From Sanchytrium tribonematis (taxonomy: Eukaryota; Sanchytriomycota; Sanchytriomycetes; Sanchytriales; Sanchytriaceae), in NCBI GenBank assembly GCA_018985235.1, contig JADGIG010000001.1, forward strand, positions 27,305-91,304: DNA of 64,000 bases, written 5' to 3'. Below the pieces are notes generated by a model that saw only the letters and a list, made by a program, of their open reading frames with translations, ran no database searches and was not told the origin of the DNA. Position 1 is the stretch's first letter, and each line of letters starts with the position of its first letter. The position numbers and the translations under genes were made by a program. Below are positions 47,466 to 57,302 of this stretch, in pieces.

Positions 47466-50400
47466 CGCTTAACTGCCGTCTAAGATTGGATTTGCGTATG
47501 TATCTGACAAACCCGTCATAACCAGTAGTGTAGATATTGAGCTTAGAACTACAAATGCTACTAAGACCACTTGTTTCCGTATTTCCAAGAAACTTTGAGC
47601 CATGTATCTTCTTGTAATTACTTATCATTGATCTATCAGTTAAAGTAAACTGTTTTAAGCTTCCTTCAACACTTCCTGTGAAAAAGCTATTTAGCTCTGG
47701 AGCTACCCAAACAGTGTTGATCGAAGAATTATGAGCGTGGAATGTATCAATCACTTTTCTTTGCCTCAAGTCAATAGTAGTAATCTCTCCTTTTTTCCCT
47801 ACACTAATGAGATGATTGTAAGCGGCGGAATATGCAATCCTATGAATGCAATGTTCTGAAACATTAAAAGTATCTATTTCTGCTGTGGAATGTGGAAGCA
47901 AGCTATCATATATAGAAACTTTTCCATTACTACTCGAGTACATTCCTGATGTAGCTAATAAACTACCCGAATTCAGAAAGCAAAAATCTGAACTTGTTTT
48001 ATACTTCATCTGGTTTTTAAGTACTGGAGTAGTTCCATGAATCAAATCAAATAGATAAAGCGTACCATCAGAACCCAACGAACCAAATTTTTCTCCAAAA
48101 GGGTCAAAACTGACGCGAACTACAGGTATGTTTTCGATAGGAAATTCTATCATGGTTTTGGTAAGGCCAAATTGGAAAACACCTATCTTTTTTGTATCCT
48201 CAGACGTGTAGTCGCAAGCATAAATTTTATACTTAGGATTTGGAGCAATATCTTTAGTCAACAATGGTCGACTGAGTTTCACGATGTCATTTATAAAATG
48301 ATCACTCATGGAACTAGCGTCGCCACTTTTTTTGACAAATTGCGGCATGGCCCGGTGGAATCCAACATTATTAAGAAAGCTATTATTTCGAGGAAGTGTC
48401 GCTGGTGGATGCTGGCCAGTGTATTCCTCCAATTCAGCTTGAGAGCTCATTTGAGTTAAACTTTCCTCAAATGTATTCTTAGGCACACTCGAAAAAATTT
48501 CTGAATTCTTACTTTCTGAATTGTTTTGAGATGATTTTGAAGCCATGCTGGCATTATCTGTATCAACATCTTTGTAACAGCACCAAGCATAGTTGATATC
48601 AATTTCCCACAAGCCTTTACTAGTTGCCATTACCATTTCATTCTCATTTACAACATTCAGGGCACTGGCAAATATACTGGCACCTAATTTGACAAGATCC
48701 TCAACATAATTGTCATCTGCTTCCACAATGACGTTGGTCTTGGGCTGCTTGGCTTCTTTTTTGCTCAATAGATTTTTTACCAGTCCTTGCATTTTAGCCC
48801 ATTCGAAGCACAAATCCCAAACATCTTCCTGACTAGTCGATTGTAAATTGTTTCGAAACTCAATTAGGTCTTTCTCATCCCACAGTAAGTAAAGCTTCTC
48901 TTCTAATGAACTACATTTAATCAACAAAGGCTGAATAATTGCGTCAGAACAGTAATTTTGAAAGCCAATATCTAGTTGGTATTCACCATGGAACAATATA
49001 ATCTCGTGTAGTAAATATCTATAAATAAATAAATCTCCACATATCTTTGATTGCTCACCAGACACTGTATCCGGAAATACATCTTCATGAAATGGCTGCT
49101 TCAAGGATTTGATCAATTGATGTAGCACGTCTTTACAGCAAACCTCCTCTTTTAATAGCGCGAACAATGTTGGTAAACAATTGAGAGCCAGCGCTACAGG
49201 GCAGTATTTCTTTAGATGAATTCCTGATTCAACCAATACGACAACACCAGTTAATATTAATTGGGGAATACAGGTAAAATTAGATTGATCAGAACAATCC
49301 ATAGCCGTTTTCAAAAGATTGATACTATTCTCATGTAAATACTGCTGCAATTCTATAGGGTTATTTTGCCTTATATTCAGATCAATTAGTAAATTACAAT
49401 ACAGTATTAACTCGTTTTCAAAATAGGCTAGTGTCTCGGGGTTTTTGCTCGATATCAAATCAAAAAATAAGGCAAAAGCTCGGTCGTTGATGCAGTACCA
49501 GAGCATCAATTCGTCTAATATAGAATGATCAATACTTAAATTCATACTCAGCTCATCTAATGATTTCCCAAGACTATCTTTATATGATTCAGCCAAAATA
49601 TTCTCATTCTCAACCATTTCGGTAAAAGCAACGACGCTATCAATCAATATAGGAATCCACGAAATTGCCAGCACTTGCTTCGACAGCTCGCTCCACTCAT
49701 CAAGTAGGTCGATTCCGGTAGTCGATAAATCGTATTCGTGAATAGCAACAAGACTCAAAATAGGTGATGAAAGTCTTTTATATGTATTGACTACCTGATT
49801 GATTAATTGCTTTAAATTAAAGTCTAAGTCCATAAAGTGTTCGTTCTTCAACTTAGTTTTGAGTTGACAAGCAATAATAAAAGCACTGGCATCATTTTCT
49901 GTCGACTTTAGTAAAGCAAACGACTGATCAAATTTTTTCAATTTCCACGAGGCCATACTAGCCAAAAATAAATCAGCGCTTGATGACAACTCTTTATAGA
50001 TTTTGTCGGCCAAATCTTGTCTATTTAGAAGGAAGCAGATTGTCAAACTGAGCTGAAAATCACTTAAGTGGTTCGTGCAGATATTTAGGCATTCTTCAAC
50101 TGCATTTCCAAGAAGAAAAAATGAAGCAGCCATATGATACTTTTGTTTACCAAGTAACACAAATGCATTTTTACACGCAATTGTTTGATTTTTGACGTCT
50201 GTAAAGTCTAGTGATAAAAATTTAACAAGTTTTTCTTTTTCAGGATGGCTGTGTTGCTGTTTCCACAGAGCCAAGCATATATTTTTCTTTTGTAATGCCA
50301 AATACAATATCATAGAGAAAGTAGGATCCTGTTGTTTTATATATTCTTGTTTGGCAACCTTTTCGATGGTAGATTTGTCATTGACAAAATGTATCATTTG

Positions 50401-53337
50401 ATATTGAGAAAATTTAGCCCAGCTAAGTTCCTGAGAAAGCAGATTAATTAGATTTTCCTTTGATTCAGAACAAAATGCAAAATACGCTAATTCTCCTAGT
50501 GACTGATTAAAGTTGTAATTTGGCTCGATCTCCAAAATCTGAGCCTTTTGCAGATTGATATATTCTTGTAGTCTCAAAATCACAAGATACCTAAATGCAA
50601 ACGAGTCTACAGAATGCTGAGCATGTTTAAGTTGTTTGAAACTAATAACAATACCTTTAAGCATTATATGGTCAATGCTAGTCAAGTATTGAAGACAATT
50701 GCTCTCTAATTTTGATATCAAATATGTCTGCATTTCATCCGTGTAGTCAGTCATTGCCGTTATATCTGTTGTTAAACTAAATCGAACTTGATTCTGCTGC
50801 TCAATAATTTGCGAATAAGTTGTTGGTGGAAACGCACCTCCATGTAAAAAATGATAATATAACCGGATCAAAATACTTTCTACAATGTGCAATTTCATCC
50901 ACATTAGATATTGTATGATAATATTGGGGTGATAATCTGGCAAATATTTTATATTATCGACGATAAATTCTAAAATGTTTGGACTAAATTTGTCACCTTG
51001 TTGGACACAATTCACAGGGACGATTGAATCTGAATCAATAATGCACAATCTTTGCTGTTTCATCAAACAAACTCCACCATTTTGAAGCCAAGTAAGACGG
51101 TCGTAAGTTTGATTCAAGGGAAGCCGGCTAAAGACTCTATAGTCATATTGCAAAACATTGTAAGTTTGTTGAGATTTATACTGGCAAACAATTACAAGCT
51201 CGTCATTCGTTAAGACAGCTAGAACATCGCTCTCGTTGGTGCAACTGATCCAATCGATATCACAAACATTAGAAAAAGTGAAAGTGCTAAGTAGTATAAT
51301 TCGCTTGTCCAATATTGAAGCACCGAAAATTAAAACCTCGCAAATGTTAGATTTAGACACAACAATAGCTATATGTTTGGGACTGCATTTGATCATTAGT
51401 ATTCGACCGCCACTTAAATAATCTTTGATATTTAATTCCGACAAAACATGGATTTCACTGTCCACGTGAAAAATTAGTAGCTTGTCTTTTGACAATGAAA
51501 TAAATAAAGCTTTAGATTTCAAATTAGATATAGCCATTTTAGCTTTGTACTTGAGATGTAGAATTGAAGGAGATAAAAATATTCGCATCAAATAATCAGA
51601 CTCAAACGTAACCGAGCTTTGAATTTCAAATTTGAGCTTGTCGTCTGAGAGCGTAAGTTGACCGGTTTCAAGAACATTTTCATTAAATAAAATTAATTCT
51701 AAATTGAGATTCTCAACAGTAGTTGAAGGAGGACTCATAAAAAATAAATGATTGTTGTAGTCTATAGGAACATAACATTTGGCAGTCATTTCCAGGTATT
51801 CTTTGTTATCTTTAAACTTAATTCGAAAAAAATAAATTTTGAATAAACTAACCAGTATGAAAGCAGGATCGCTAACAATCCATCTCAAGTTTTTTGGATT
51901 AAATTTGTGATCTATTGCTATTTTATCTATTTCTTCTAGAGGCTCGTGAATATCTCTGCCTATTTGATGCGTTACTACCTTCCACAAAATCACGTCTGTG
52001 TCTCGATAAGATAATACATAAGGATATAATTGATCTGGGTGTCTTGTAAAACCAAATGACTCAACATTTTCTTGGAGCAAATGACCCTGAAATTTGGCAA
52101 TCAAAGCAACTTTTCTATTTGGGGACTGCCTCATGAAGGCATCTATAAAATCCAAGAAATAAATATGAATATGTCCATTTCTCAAATTTTGAGCGATCAT
52201 GTATAATTTGTACGGACTCATTTCCTCATCAAGAACAACCGGCGGCATGGTATGAAACGTATACACTGAAGAAAAGAAGTAATGGTAATCGGGATCGTGT
52301 TCGTATTTTTCGAATGCATCAGGAATTTTCATCAGAGGAACCACTTTCGCAATGCTACGCGGTTTGGTTTGCATATTTTGTAAAGACCAAAGTAAAAACT
52401 CACCGTTTTTAGAAACTCCAAAAACAAGAACAGGATGCTCGTTGAGCATAAGTCTTACTTTCTGTTGCCAATAGTGTAGAGATTCATCCATAATCAGAGC
52501 AGGGTTAGGTAAATTCTGATTCATAAAAGATATCTCATCTTGCTGTTTTGTGGCAGTCAAATGCTTCACCTTTGAAGTATCCACCATTTTCTCCAAAACA
52601 GATTTGTTAAGCCAATGTAAACTCACGAAATCTTCCTTACTAATATCTGAAAATTTAGAAGGCTCAATTAAACAAGACAGGACTAGTCGATTGTCATCTT
52701 CCTGGTAAATTCTGGTGGTATTGTCCATGCAGTTTGTCAATAAAATATGTTGGTCATCGCGCCATTCTATATGTAATACAGGTTGAGGATGTTTTAAATA
52801 AATGAATGAATAATCGATGCGCTTGTTTCTTAGCAAATGATGTTTTAATCTCCATACTTTTAGCAAATGGTCTTGGGCGCCGCCACTTACAATAAATTTA
52901 CCATCTTTTGAACATTCTAATAAATGAATTGGGAAAGGCATTTTCATCGAGAACAACCTGCTCAATTGAAAGTCATAAACCCCAAACTCATCCGATCCTG
53001 CAAACAATCGCTCATTTGAACAACATAATGAATGAACTTCCGAATCGAGTTGAATCTTTTTAACCAACTCACCCGTCATTGTTATCATGGCAATCGAATT
53101 ACCATATGAGATAAAGAAATAATCTTTGATTGCTGCTATGGAAGAAATTAGTTGAAAACTCGTATTGCCTAATGTCTCTGCCGGAATTGTTTGAACGTAT
53201 TCTATTTTGTAATCGCATTTGTACAAAATAACAGAGGATCCACTTGCATAAATTAACTCATTGTTGCTACTTAATGAGTAAGATTTGGCATTTGGCTGTC
53301 CTGCTATGGTGTGAAAATTTAGCTGTGCATGACTCAT
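47461..53337 (-). CDS. RAV1: Rav1/DMXL-type RAVE complex subunit (V-ATPase assembly)
   Basis: The largest gene here, 1,958 residues in one uninterrupted frame. N-terminal WD40 repeats (FIVSGGAQDHLLKVWRL), a central Rav1 C-domain region of alpha-solenoid character (ASFFLLGNAVEECLNICTNH; LADKIYKEL), and C-terminal WD40 repeats (FDPFGEKFGSLGSDGTLYLF, TGSVEGSLKQF) match DMXL/rabconnectin-3. RAVE reassembles V1 with Vo in the vacuolar ATPase. C-terminal WD repeats occur in animal DMXL but not in yeast Rav1. The ATG at 53337 (MSHAQLNF) avoids overlap with UBA4. Confidence 0.88.
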   Translation of the reverse strand: MSHAQLNFHTIAGQPNAKSYSLSSNNELIYASGSSVILYKCDYKIEYVQTIPAETLGNTSFQLISSIAAIKDYFFISYGNSIAMITMTGELVKKIQLDSEVHSLCCSNERLFAGSDEFGVYDFQLSRLFSMKMPFPIHLLECSKDGKFIVSGGAQDHLLKVWRLKHHLLRNKRIDYSFIYLKHPQPVLHIEWRDDQHILLTNCMDNTTRIYQEDDNRLVLSCLIEPSKFSDISKEDFVSLHWLNKSVLEKMVDTSKVKHLTATKQQDEISFMNQNLPNPALIMDESLHYWQQKVRLMLNEHPVLVFGVSKNGEFLLWSLQNMQTKPRSIAKVVPLMKIPDAFEKYEHDPDYHYFFSSVYTFHTMPPVVLDEEMSPYKLYMIAQNLRNGHIHIYFLDFIDAFMRQSPNRKVALIAKFQGHLLQENVESFGFTRHPDQLYPYVLSYRDTDVILWKVVTHQIGRDIHEPLEEIDKIAIDHKFNPKNLRWIVSDPAFILVSLFKIYFFRIKFKDNKEYLEMTAKCYVPIDYNNHLFFMSPPSTTVENLNLELILFNENVLETGQLTLSDDKLKFEIQSSVTFESDYLMRIFLSPSILHLKYKAKMAISNLKSKALFISLSKDKLLIFHVDSEIHVLSELNIKDYLSGGRILMIKCSPKHIAIVVSKSNICEVLIFGASILDKRIILLSTFTFSNVCDIDWISCTNESDVLAVLTNDELVIVCQYKSQQTYNVLQYDYRVFSRLPLNQTYDRLTWLQNGGVCLMKQQRLCIIDSDSIVPVNCVQQGDKFSPNILEFIVDNIKYLPDYHPNIIIQYLMWMKLHIVESILIRLYYHFLHGGAFPPTTYSQIIEQQNQVRFSLTTDITAMTDYTDEMQTYLISKLESNCLQYLTSIDHIMLKGIVISFKQLKHAQHSVDSFAFRYLVILRLQEYINLQKAQILEIEPNYNFNQSLGELAYFAFCSESKENLINLLSQELSWAKFSQYQMIHFVNDKSTIEKVAKQEYIKQQDPTFSMILYLALQKKNICLALWKQQHSHPEKEKLVKFLSLDFTDVKNQTIACKNAFVLLGKQKYHMAASFFLLGNAVEECLNICTNHLSDFQLSLTICFLLNRQDLADKIYKELSSSADLFLASMASWKLKKFDQSFALLKSTENDASAFIIACQLKTKLKNEHFMDLDFNLKQLINQVVNTYKRLSSPILSLVAIHEYDLSTTGIDLLDEWSELSKQVLAISWIPILIDSVVAFTEMVENENILAESYKDSLGKSLDELSMNLSIDHSILDELMLWYCINDRAFALFFDLISSKNPETLAYFENELILYCNLLIDLNIRQNNPIELQQYLHENSINLLKTAMDCSDQSNFTCIPQLILTGVVVLVESGIHLKKYCPVALALNCLPTLFALLKEEVCCKDVLHQLIKSLKQPFHEDVFPDTVSGEQSKICGDLFIYRYLLHEIILFHGEYQLDIGFQNYCSDAIIQPLLIKCSSLEEKLYLLWDEKDLIEFRNNLQSTSQEDVWDLCFEWAKMQGLVKNLLSKKEAKQPKTNVIVEADDNYVEDLVKLGASIFASALNVVNENEMVMATSKGLWEIDINYAWCCYKDVDTDNASMASKSSQNNSESKNSEIFSSVPKNTFEESLTQMSSQAELEEYTGQHPPATLPRNNSFLNNVGFHRAMPQFVKKSGDASSMSDHFINDIVKLSRPLLTKDIAPNPKYKIYACDYTSEDTKKIGVFQFGLTKTMIEFPIENIPVVRVSFDPFGEKFGSLGSDGTLYLFDLIHGTTPVLKNQMKYKTSSDFCFLNSGSLLATSGMYSSSNGKVSIYDSLLPHSTAEIDTFNVSEHCIHRIAYSAAYNHLISVGKKGEITTIDLRQRKVIDTFHAHNSSINTVWVAPELNSFFTGSVEGSLKQFTLTDRSMISNYKKIHGSKFLGNTETSGLSSICSSKLNIYTTGYDGFVRYIRKSNLRRQLSE

Positions 53338-53363
53338 TGCAAAGTTTGAAAAATTAAAATTTA

Positions 53364-54434
53364 TTATAAAAAATTCGCTTCGTCGCATAAAGTTTTATAG
53401 CCGCCTAAAAAATTGTAAGTAGACATATCAAAATTCAAATTAGAATATGCTATAAAAGAATCATGGCCTCTGCGGCAAATAAAAATTATGTGTTTTTGAA
53501 AGCTAACGTGACTTAAAATTAAATTTTTGCATTTTTCAGGATTAAATATGATGTGATTAATTGGAACATTTATGGAATTTGGAATATTATATACGGAATA
53601 TTTCTCCGCCGGCCTGACATCGACAATTAAACTGTTGTCTTTAATGGACAGAAATGTATCAAGGTCGATCCCTTCATAGGATTTTTCACACACAGGCGAT
53701 TCTATAGGATATTTTTTAGTACCGCAAGCACCACAAGATGATTGGATGGGTCGAAGCTTCACCTTTCGTATATCCCATGTATTGAATTGGATCCTGAGCA
53801 AGGTAGATTTCAAATTTGAATTTCCAAGGAGAATATTGTTGACTTCAATAGCTTGAAGACACCCGAATGTTCCTGGTACTGATCCAATTACTCCCATATC
53901 ATCGCAACTGCTTATAATGGGAGGCAGGCAAGGATTAATGCATCTATAACATGCAGAATTCGGAAAAAAAGTAGTAATTTGTCCTTGTAGTGCTACAGCG
54001 CTTGCAGATACCCAAGGCTTTTTATAAATTAGACAGGCCTCGTTGATCAGGTACTTTGACATCGGGTCATCCACGCAATCCACTATGACATCGTAATTTT
54101 CAACCATGTTGGAATTTTCTTTAGTGAAATGCGATTCTATTTTCAAGTTAGGCATTGATTTTAGTAAAGACTCACTTTTCTTCACCCCAATGTTGTTTGA
54201 ATGCAAATATTGTCGATGAATATTAGATTCTTCAACTAAATCGTCATCAGAAACTCCAACAGTAATTCCAGAGAAGTAGAGGTATGGAATGCATGTATTA
54301 CCTAACCCGCCACAACCTATTACAAGCACTTTGGAATTACGTAGTATGTTGTGCTTTGTTAAACCGAGAATTCCCATTTGCCTAGCATAGAGATTTAAAT
54401 CGTGAGTAGCAACTGTTGAAAATTTTGGTTTCAT
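53364..54434 (-). CDS. UBA4: Uba4/MOCS3 E1-like activating and sulfurtransferase enzyme
   Basis: A 356-residue protein. The ThiF-type adenylation domain has RQMGILGLTKH, VLVIGCGGLGNTCIPYL, and VDCVDDP with zinc pairs CYRC and CGAC. The catalytic Cys region reads SSCDDMGVIGSVPGTFGCLQAIE in two parts. The C-terminal rhodanese domain has a persulfide loop ICRRGHDS. Uba4 activates Urm1 (tRNA thiolation, urmylation) and MOCS2A in species making molybdopterin. The first ATG is 54434 (MKPKFSTVATHDLNLY). Confidence 0.93.
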   Translation of the reverse strand: MKPKFSTVATHDLNLYARQMGILGLTKHNILRNSKVLVIGCGGLGNTCIPYLYFSGITVGVSDDDLVEESNIHRQYLHSNNIGVKKSESLLKSMPNLKIESHFTKENSNMVENYDVIVDCVDDPMSKYLINEACLIYKKPWVSASAVALQGQITTFFPNSACYRCINPCLPPIISSCDDMGVIGSVPGTFGCLQAIEVNNILLGNSNLKSTLLRIQFNTWDIRKVKLRPIQSSCGACGTKKYPIESPVCEKSYEGIDLDTFLSIKDNSLIVDVRPAEKYSVYNIPNSINVPINHIIFNPEKCKNLILSHVSFQKHIIFICRRGHDSFIAYSNLNFDMSTYNFLGGYKTLCDEANFL

Positions 54435-54551
54435 CCACTCGAGGGATATTTCGCAAATCAATTAGATAAAGCAATTGCATATTATGAATGCGAATACTTA
54501 ATTTAAGAACATGATAGCAATCAACAGAATTTCCTGAAACACCTAAATCTT

Positions 54552-55130
54552 ATGGATGACAAACAGATGATATCAGCAGGACTAGCTGGCAGCCCGGACC
54601 CTTCAAAATCTTTGGTAATTAGCAAGCTTACAAATTTAGTTTTATCTGATCAATCTACTGACTTTATAGAAAAGCAAAAGAAAATCAATGAATTTAGTCT
54701 TGAATTACACCATCAACAGCAGACAGATACAGCCCTGCTGCATCACAGGATCCATTTTTTAACAAGGATAATCATGGTAGGTGCTCATTATGTTAAAAAA
54801 ATGCAAGAAACTGTTGTAATTTTAAAGAAAGATCAAGTACAATTGTCGGAGCGTGTTGAAAAGCACGATTCTGAAGTAAACCAATTGAATCACAATATAG
54901 ATCAATTAAGGGATCAAATGACAAATGAACTGGGACGAATTGAAAAACTTGAGGCTTCCTTCAGAATTGCAAATATTTCAAAATATTTATTATACGTTAT
55001 TATCTCGTATTTAATTTTGAGACGCAAGTATAAAAGCTTAGGGTCGTTGGCCGCTTTTTATGGTTTATTGAACCAAAAGGATTTGATAGTTAATTCTTTA
55101 AAAGACAAAATACTGAAATATTACATTTAA
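54552..55130 (+). CDS. Hypothetical coiled-coil protein with C-terminal hydrophobic segment
   Basis: A 192-residue protein, not recognised. A coiled coil at about 75-145 (VKKMQETVVILKKDQVQLSE and onward) is followed by a hydrophobic stretch (YLLYVIISYLIL) and a second weakly hydrophobic stretch, suggesting membrane attachment near the C-terminus. The start at 54552 follows CCTGAAAC (54533-54540). It converges with the MZM1 gene with stops 1 bp apart. Confidence 0.55.
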   Translation: MDDKQMISAGLAGSPDPSKSLVISKLTNLVLSDQSTDFIEKQKKINEFSLELHHQQQTDTALLHHRIHFLTRIIMVGAHYVKKMQETVVILKKDQVQLSERVEKHDSEVNQLNHNIDQLRDQMTNELGRIEKLEASFRIANISKYLLYVIISYLILRRKYKSLGSLAAFYGLLNQKDLIVNSLKDKILKYYI

Positions 55131-55131
55131 T

Positions 55132-55410
55132 TTACTTCTCCAGCATTTTGTCTTTGATTTGCAATGAAAATGTGTTGGGCTTCGTTTCCTTTATTTCTGC
55201 GACATGATTATTAAGTAAATAAATTACTCCATTGGCATGTTCGATTTCCTTTTTAATATCATCATCACTGGTCAATTGTTTGTTATTTTTAAAAGAAGTT
55301 CTAGTTCGATCTAAAGCCCCTCGAAGAGCTTCTGGACTATTCTTAAAAAGCAGGCGTTCAGTTTTTAAAAGCTTTTTATAGAGTGACAGAATTTTTAACT
55401 TTTTGCTCAT
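55132..55410 (-). CDS. MZM1: Mzm1/LYRM7-type complex III assembly factor
   Basis: A 92-residue LYR-motif protein: ILSLYKKLLKTERLLF followed by LRGALDRTRTSFKNN and EHANGVIYLLNNHV. The spacing matches Mzm1/LYRM7, a matrix chaperone that holds the Rieske protein Rip1 before insertion into complex III. The LYR triad appears as LYK, seen in other family members. Size is typical. Alternative: another small LYR protein. Confidence 0.7.
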   Translation of the reverse strand: MSKKLKILSLYKKLLKTERLLFKNSPEALRGALDRTRTSFKNNKQLTSDDDIKKEIEHANGVIYLLNNHVAEIKETKPNTFSLQIKDKMLEK

Positions 55411-55484
55411 AACAAGGGGTGATTTATTTGACTTTCTTTGACTTAACGTGCAAATTATATACTCTTGATACAGCTAAGTTATGA

Positions 55485-55994
55485 TTAATTACTGACTTGC
55501 AAAGTGGTGATTATTTTTTTTAAAAGTTTTCTTTGATCTCCAATAGATTTTTTCTTACTTTCAACTTCTTCTTGTCTAATCTCTAGCATTTTTATAGCGT
55601 CATCTAATGGATATTCAACCATCAGGGTATTGCTAAGCCAGATATTAACGTTTTGCAATGGTTCCACAGTTCCATCTGCATACAATGAATCAGCCAACTG
55701 AAATTTAGTTTTTAAAGTTTTTTGTTGCTTTAAATCAGTAATGACTTCTATATCTTTCTCAAGCTCTCTCTTCTTCTCATTTAATTCACTTACTGTGGAG
55801 ACTGTATATGTTTCTTGCTTTTGGGCCATTTGTAATAAGTTTTGCAGATGGTTAATTACAATTGCTGCTGAACTTTCAGTCAACTTTTCTAATAAATTTT
55901 GTTCAACATGTTGAACAGCTTGGATAGTCTGCCATTTGTTAAAAGGTGAAGGCAAATCTTCAACTTTGACAAATCTAGGTTGTTCTTTGGACAT
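55485..55994 (-). CDS. PAC10: Prefoldin subunit 3 (VBP1/Pac10)
   Basis: A 169-residue alpha-class prefoldin. Two coiled-coil arms flank the beta-hairpin region FQLADSLYADGTVEPLQNV and then NIWLSNTLMVEYPLDDAIKM, which is the subunit-3 signature (normally WLGANVMLEY). Prefoldin delivers nascent actin and tubulin to CCT. The ATG at 55994 directly follows CAGTCTTGA. Confidence 0.9.
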   Translation of the reverse strand: MSKEQPRFVKVEDLPSPFNKWQTIQAVQHVEQNLLEKLTESSAAIVINHLQNLLQMAQKQETYTVSTVSELNEKKRELEKDIEVITDLKQQKTLKTKFQLADSLYADGTVEPLQNVNIWLSNTLMVEYPLDDAIKMLEIRQEEVESKKKSIGDQRKLLKKIITTLQVSN

Positions 55995-56035
55995 TCAAGA
56001 CTGACACGAGGGAGATTCGGCAAGCTTAAAATTTA

Positions 56036-56491
56036 TTATGCCAATATTATTGCTACTAAAAGTATGGCAAAAAAGTCAAGCGTGGCTACTATGTCATGAT
56101 TACTGTCGTTTCTTGAGATTTCGCGGTGTTTCTCAATTACTCTTTTACCAAAAAACGAATACAACTCATATATTGTCAAATCATCGTCAGAGAGATCAGA
56201 TGATAATATTGAATTTTGTTCCTCAAAATCCTCATTTTCAAACTCTAGCTCTACAATTGTGTTCGACATTTTGGAGTCTTGCTTTTTAAATTGTTTGCTC
56301 AAGCCTATATTTTGAATTTTTCTATCTAGATATAAAACGTTTGTCTCTTGATTTATTATACCCTGTTTCTGGAAGACGATTTGCCGGTATAGCATTTGAA
56401 TCTTTTCGGCGTGGAGGTTAAACTTTGCTTTCCTTAATTTTATCCGCTCTTCTAAAAGATCATTTTCAACCATATTTATTTCCATTAACAT
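56036..56491 (-). CDS. Hypothetical tail-anchored protein
   Basis: A 151-residue protein with an N-terminal coiled coil (about 5-65), an acidic middle (DFEEQNSILSSDLSDDDL) and a single hydrophobic C-terminal helix (LDFFAILLVAIILA) ending at the stop, as in tail-anchored proteins such as SNAREs. No SNARE heptad with a central Gln/Arg is convincing. Not recognised. Several ATGs lie at the N-terminus; the first is used. Confidence 0.5.
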   Translation of the reverse strand: MLMEINMVENDLLEERIKLRKAKFNLHAEKIQMLYRQIVFQKQGIINQETNVLYLDRKIQNIGLSKQFKKQDSKMSNTIVELEFENEDFEEQNSILSSDLSDDDLTIYELYSFFGKRVIEKHREISRNDSNHDIVATLDFFAILLVAIILA

Positions 56492-56525
56492 GACCTAGAA
56501 CATTTTGAAAGAATTTTTATGATAT

Positions 56526-57168
56526 TCACAATTTATTGATTTCGTTTCTCATTCTTACAGTTTCTGAACGCCATTCGTCCGCTAACAGACGATTTTTAGG
56601 GTTCAATTTAAATTGCGCTAATTTTTCATCCCTGGCAGCATTTCTTAGTTGTCTTATAGCATTTCTAGCCTTGAGTGCCGATGTAACTGGTCCATCTTTA
56701 TATTCTTGAAATGTTGGTATATCTGAAGTTTCAGTTAATGTTCTCTCGACTCGTTTTCTTCCAGTAGAAGGAATCGAGGAATGAATCGAAATCGAGGTTT
56801 CTGATTTAGCATCATATTGCTTAAGTTGTGGATATATATCCATAACAACAGCGCAAATCACATCATTTAAATATTTTAGATGCAATAAATCTTTCTTTAC
56901 AACTAGTTTAGCGTCTATGTGTGACAAATCTAGTTGGGTAAGAACACTTAAAAAGTCGATTATCATTTGCATTGATTGTATTGGGTCTAGGGATGCTTTA
57001 AATTTAATTTGTAAAATGTCTTCCAATAATAATAGCCATAATGTAGAAGGAACGTCTCTCAAATGATAAATATAAATTGGCCAGTTGAAATACTCAAATA
57101 TCGAATTCAATAAAAGCATCGCGTTCCAAAAATATTTCTGAGCCAACTTTTCCTGGTTATGAAACCAT
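56526..57168 (-). CDS. DUF5745 (CEP95-type calponin-like) domain protein
   Basis: About 207 residues. The N-terminal domain has LLLNSIFEYFNWPI, LWLLLLEDILQIKF and IIDFLSVLTQLDLSHIDAKL then VVKKDLLHLKYLNDVICAVV, matching the DUF5745 domain of CEP95 and related centrosomal proteins. The C-terminal half is basic and helical. The open frame begins with TTG at 57146. A 19-nt GT-AG candidate (57147-57165) would join it in phase to an ATG at 57166-57168, so exon 1 may be just the start codon. Otherwise the start is the ATG at 57119, which trims the conserved domain. Confidence 0.55.
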
Positions 57169-57302
57169 GAAATACAAATCTGGAATAATCAACAATTTAA
57201 ATTTGAATGAACTGTGCTTGACTTAACCTTGGATGAAGATCATTTAATTGTAGCCCAAATAGATATGCCCAGTCTTGTAGATTAATTCAATCTCCTTGAA
57301 AT

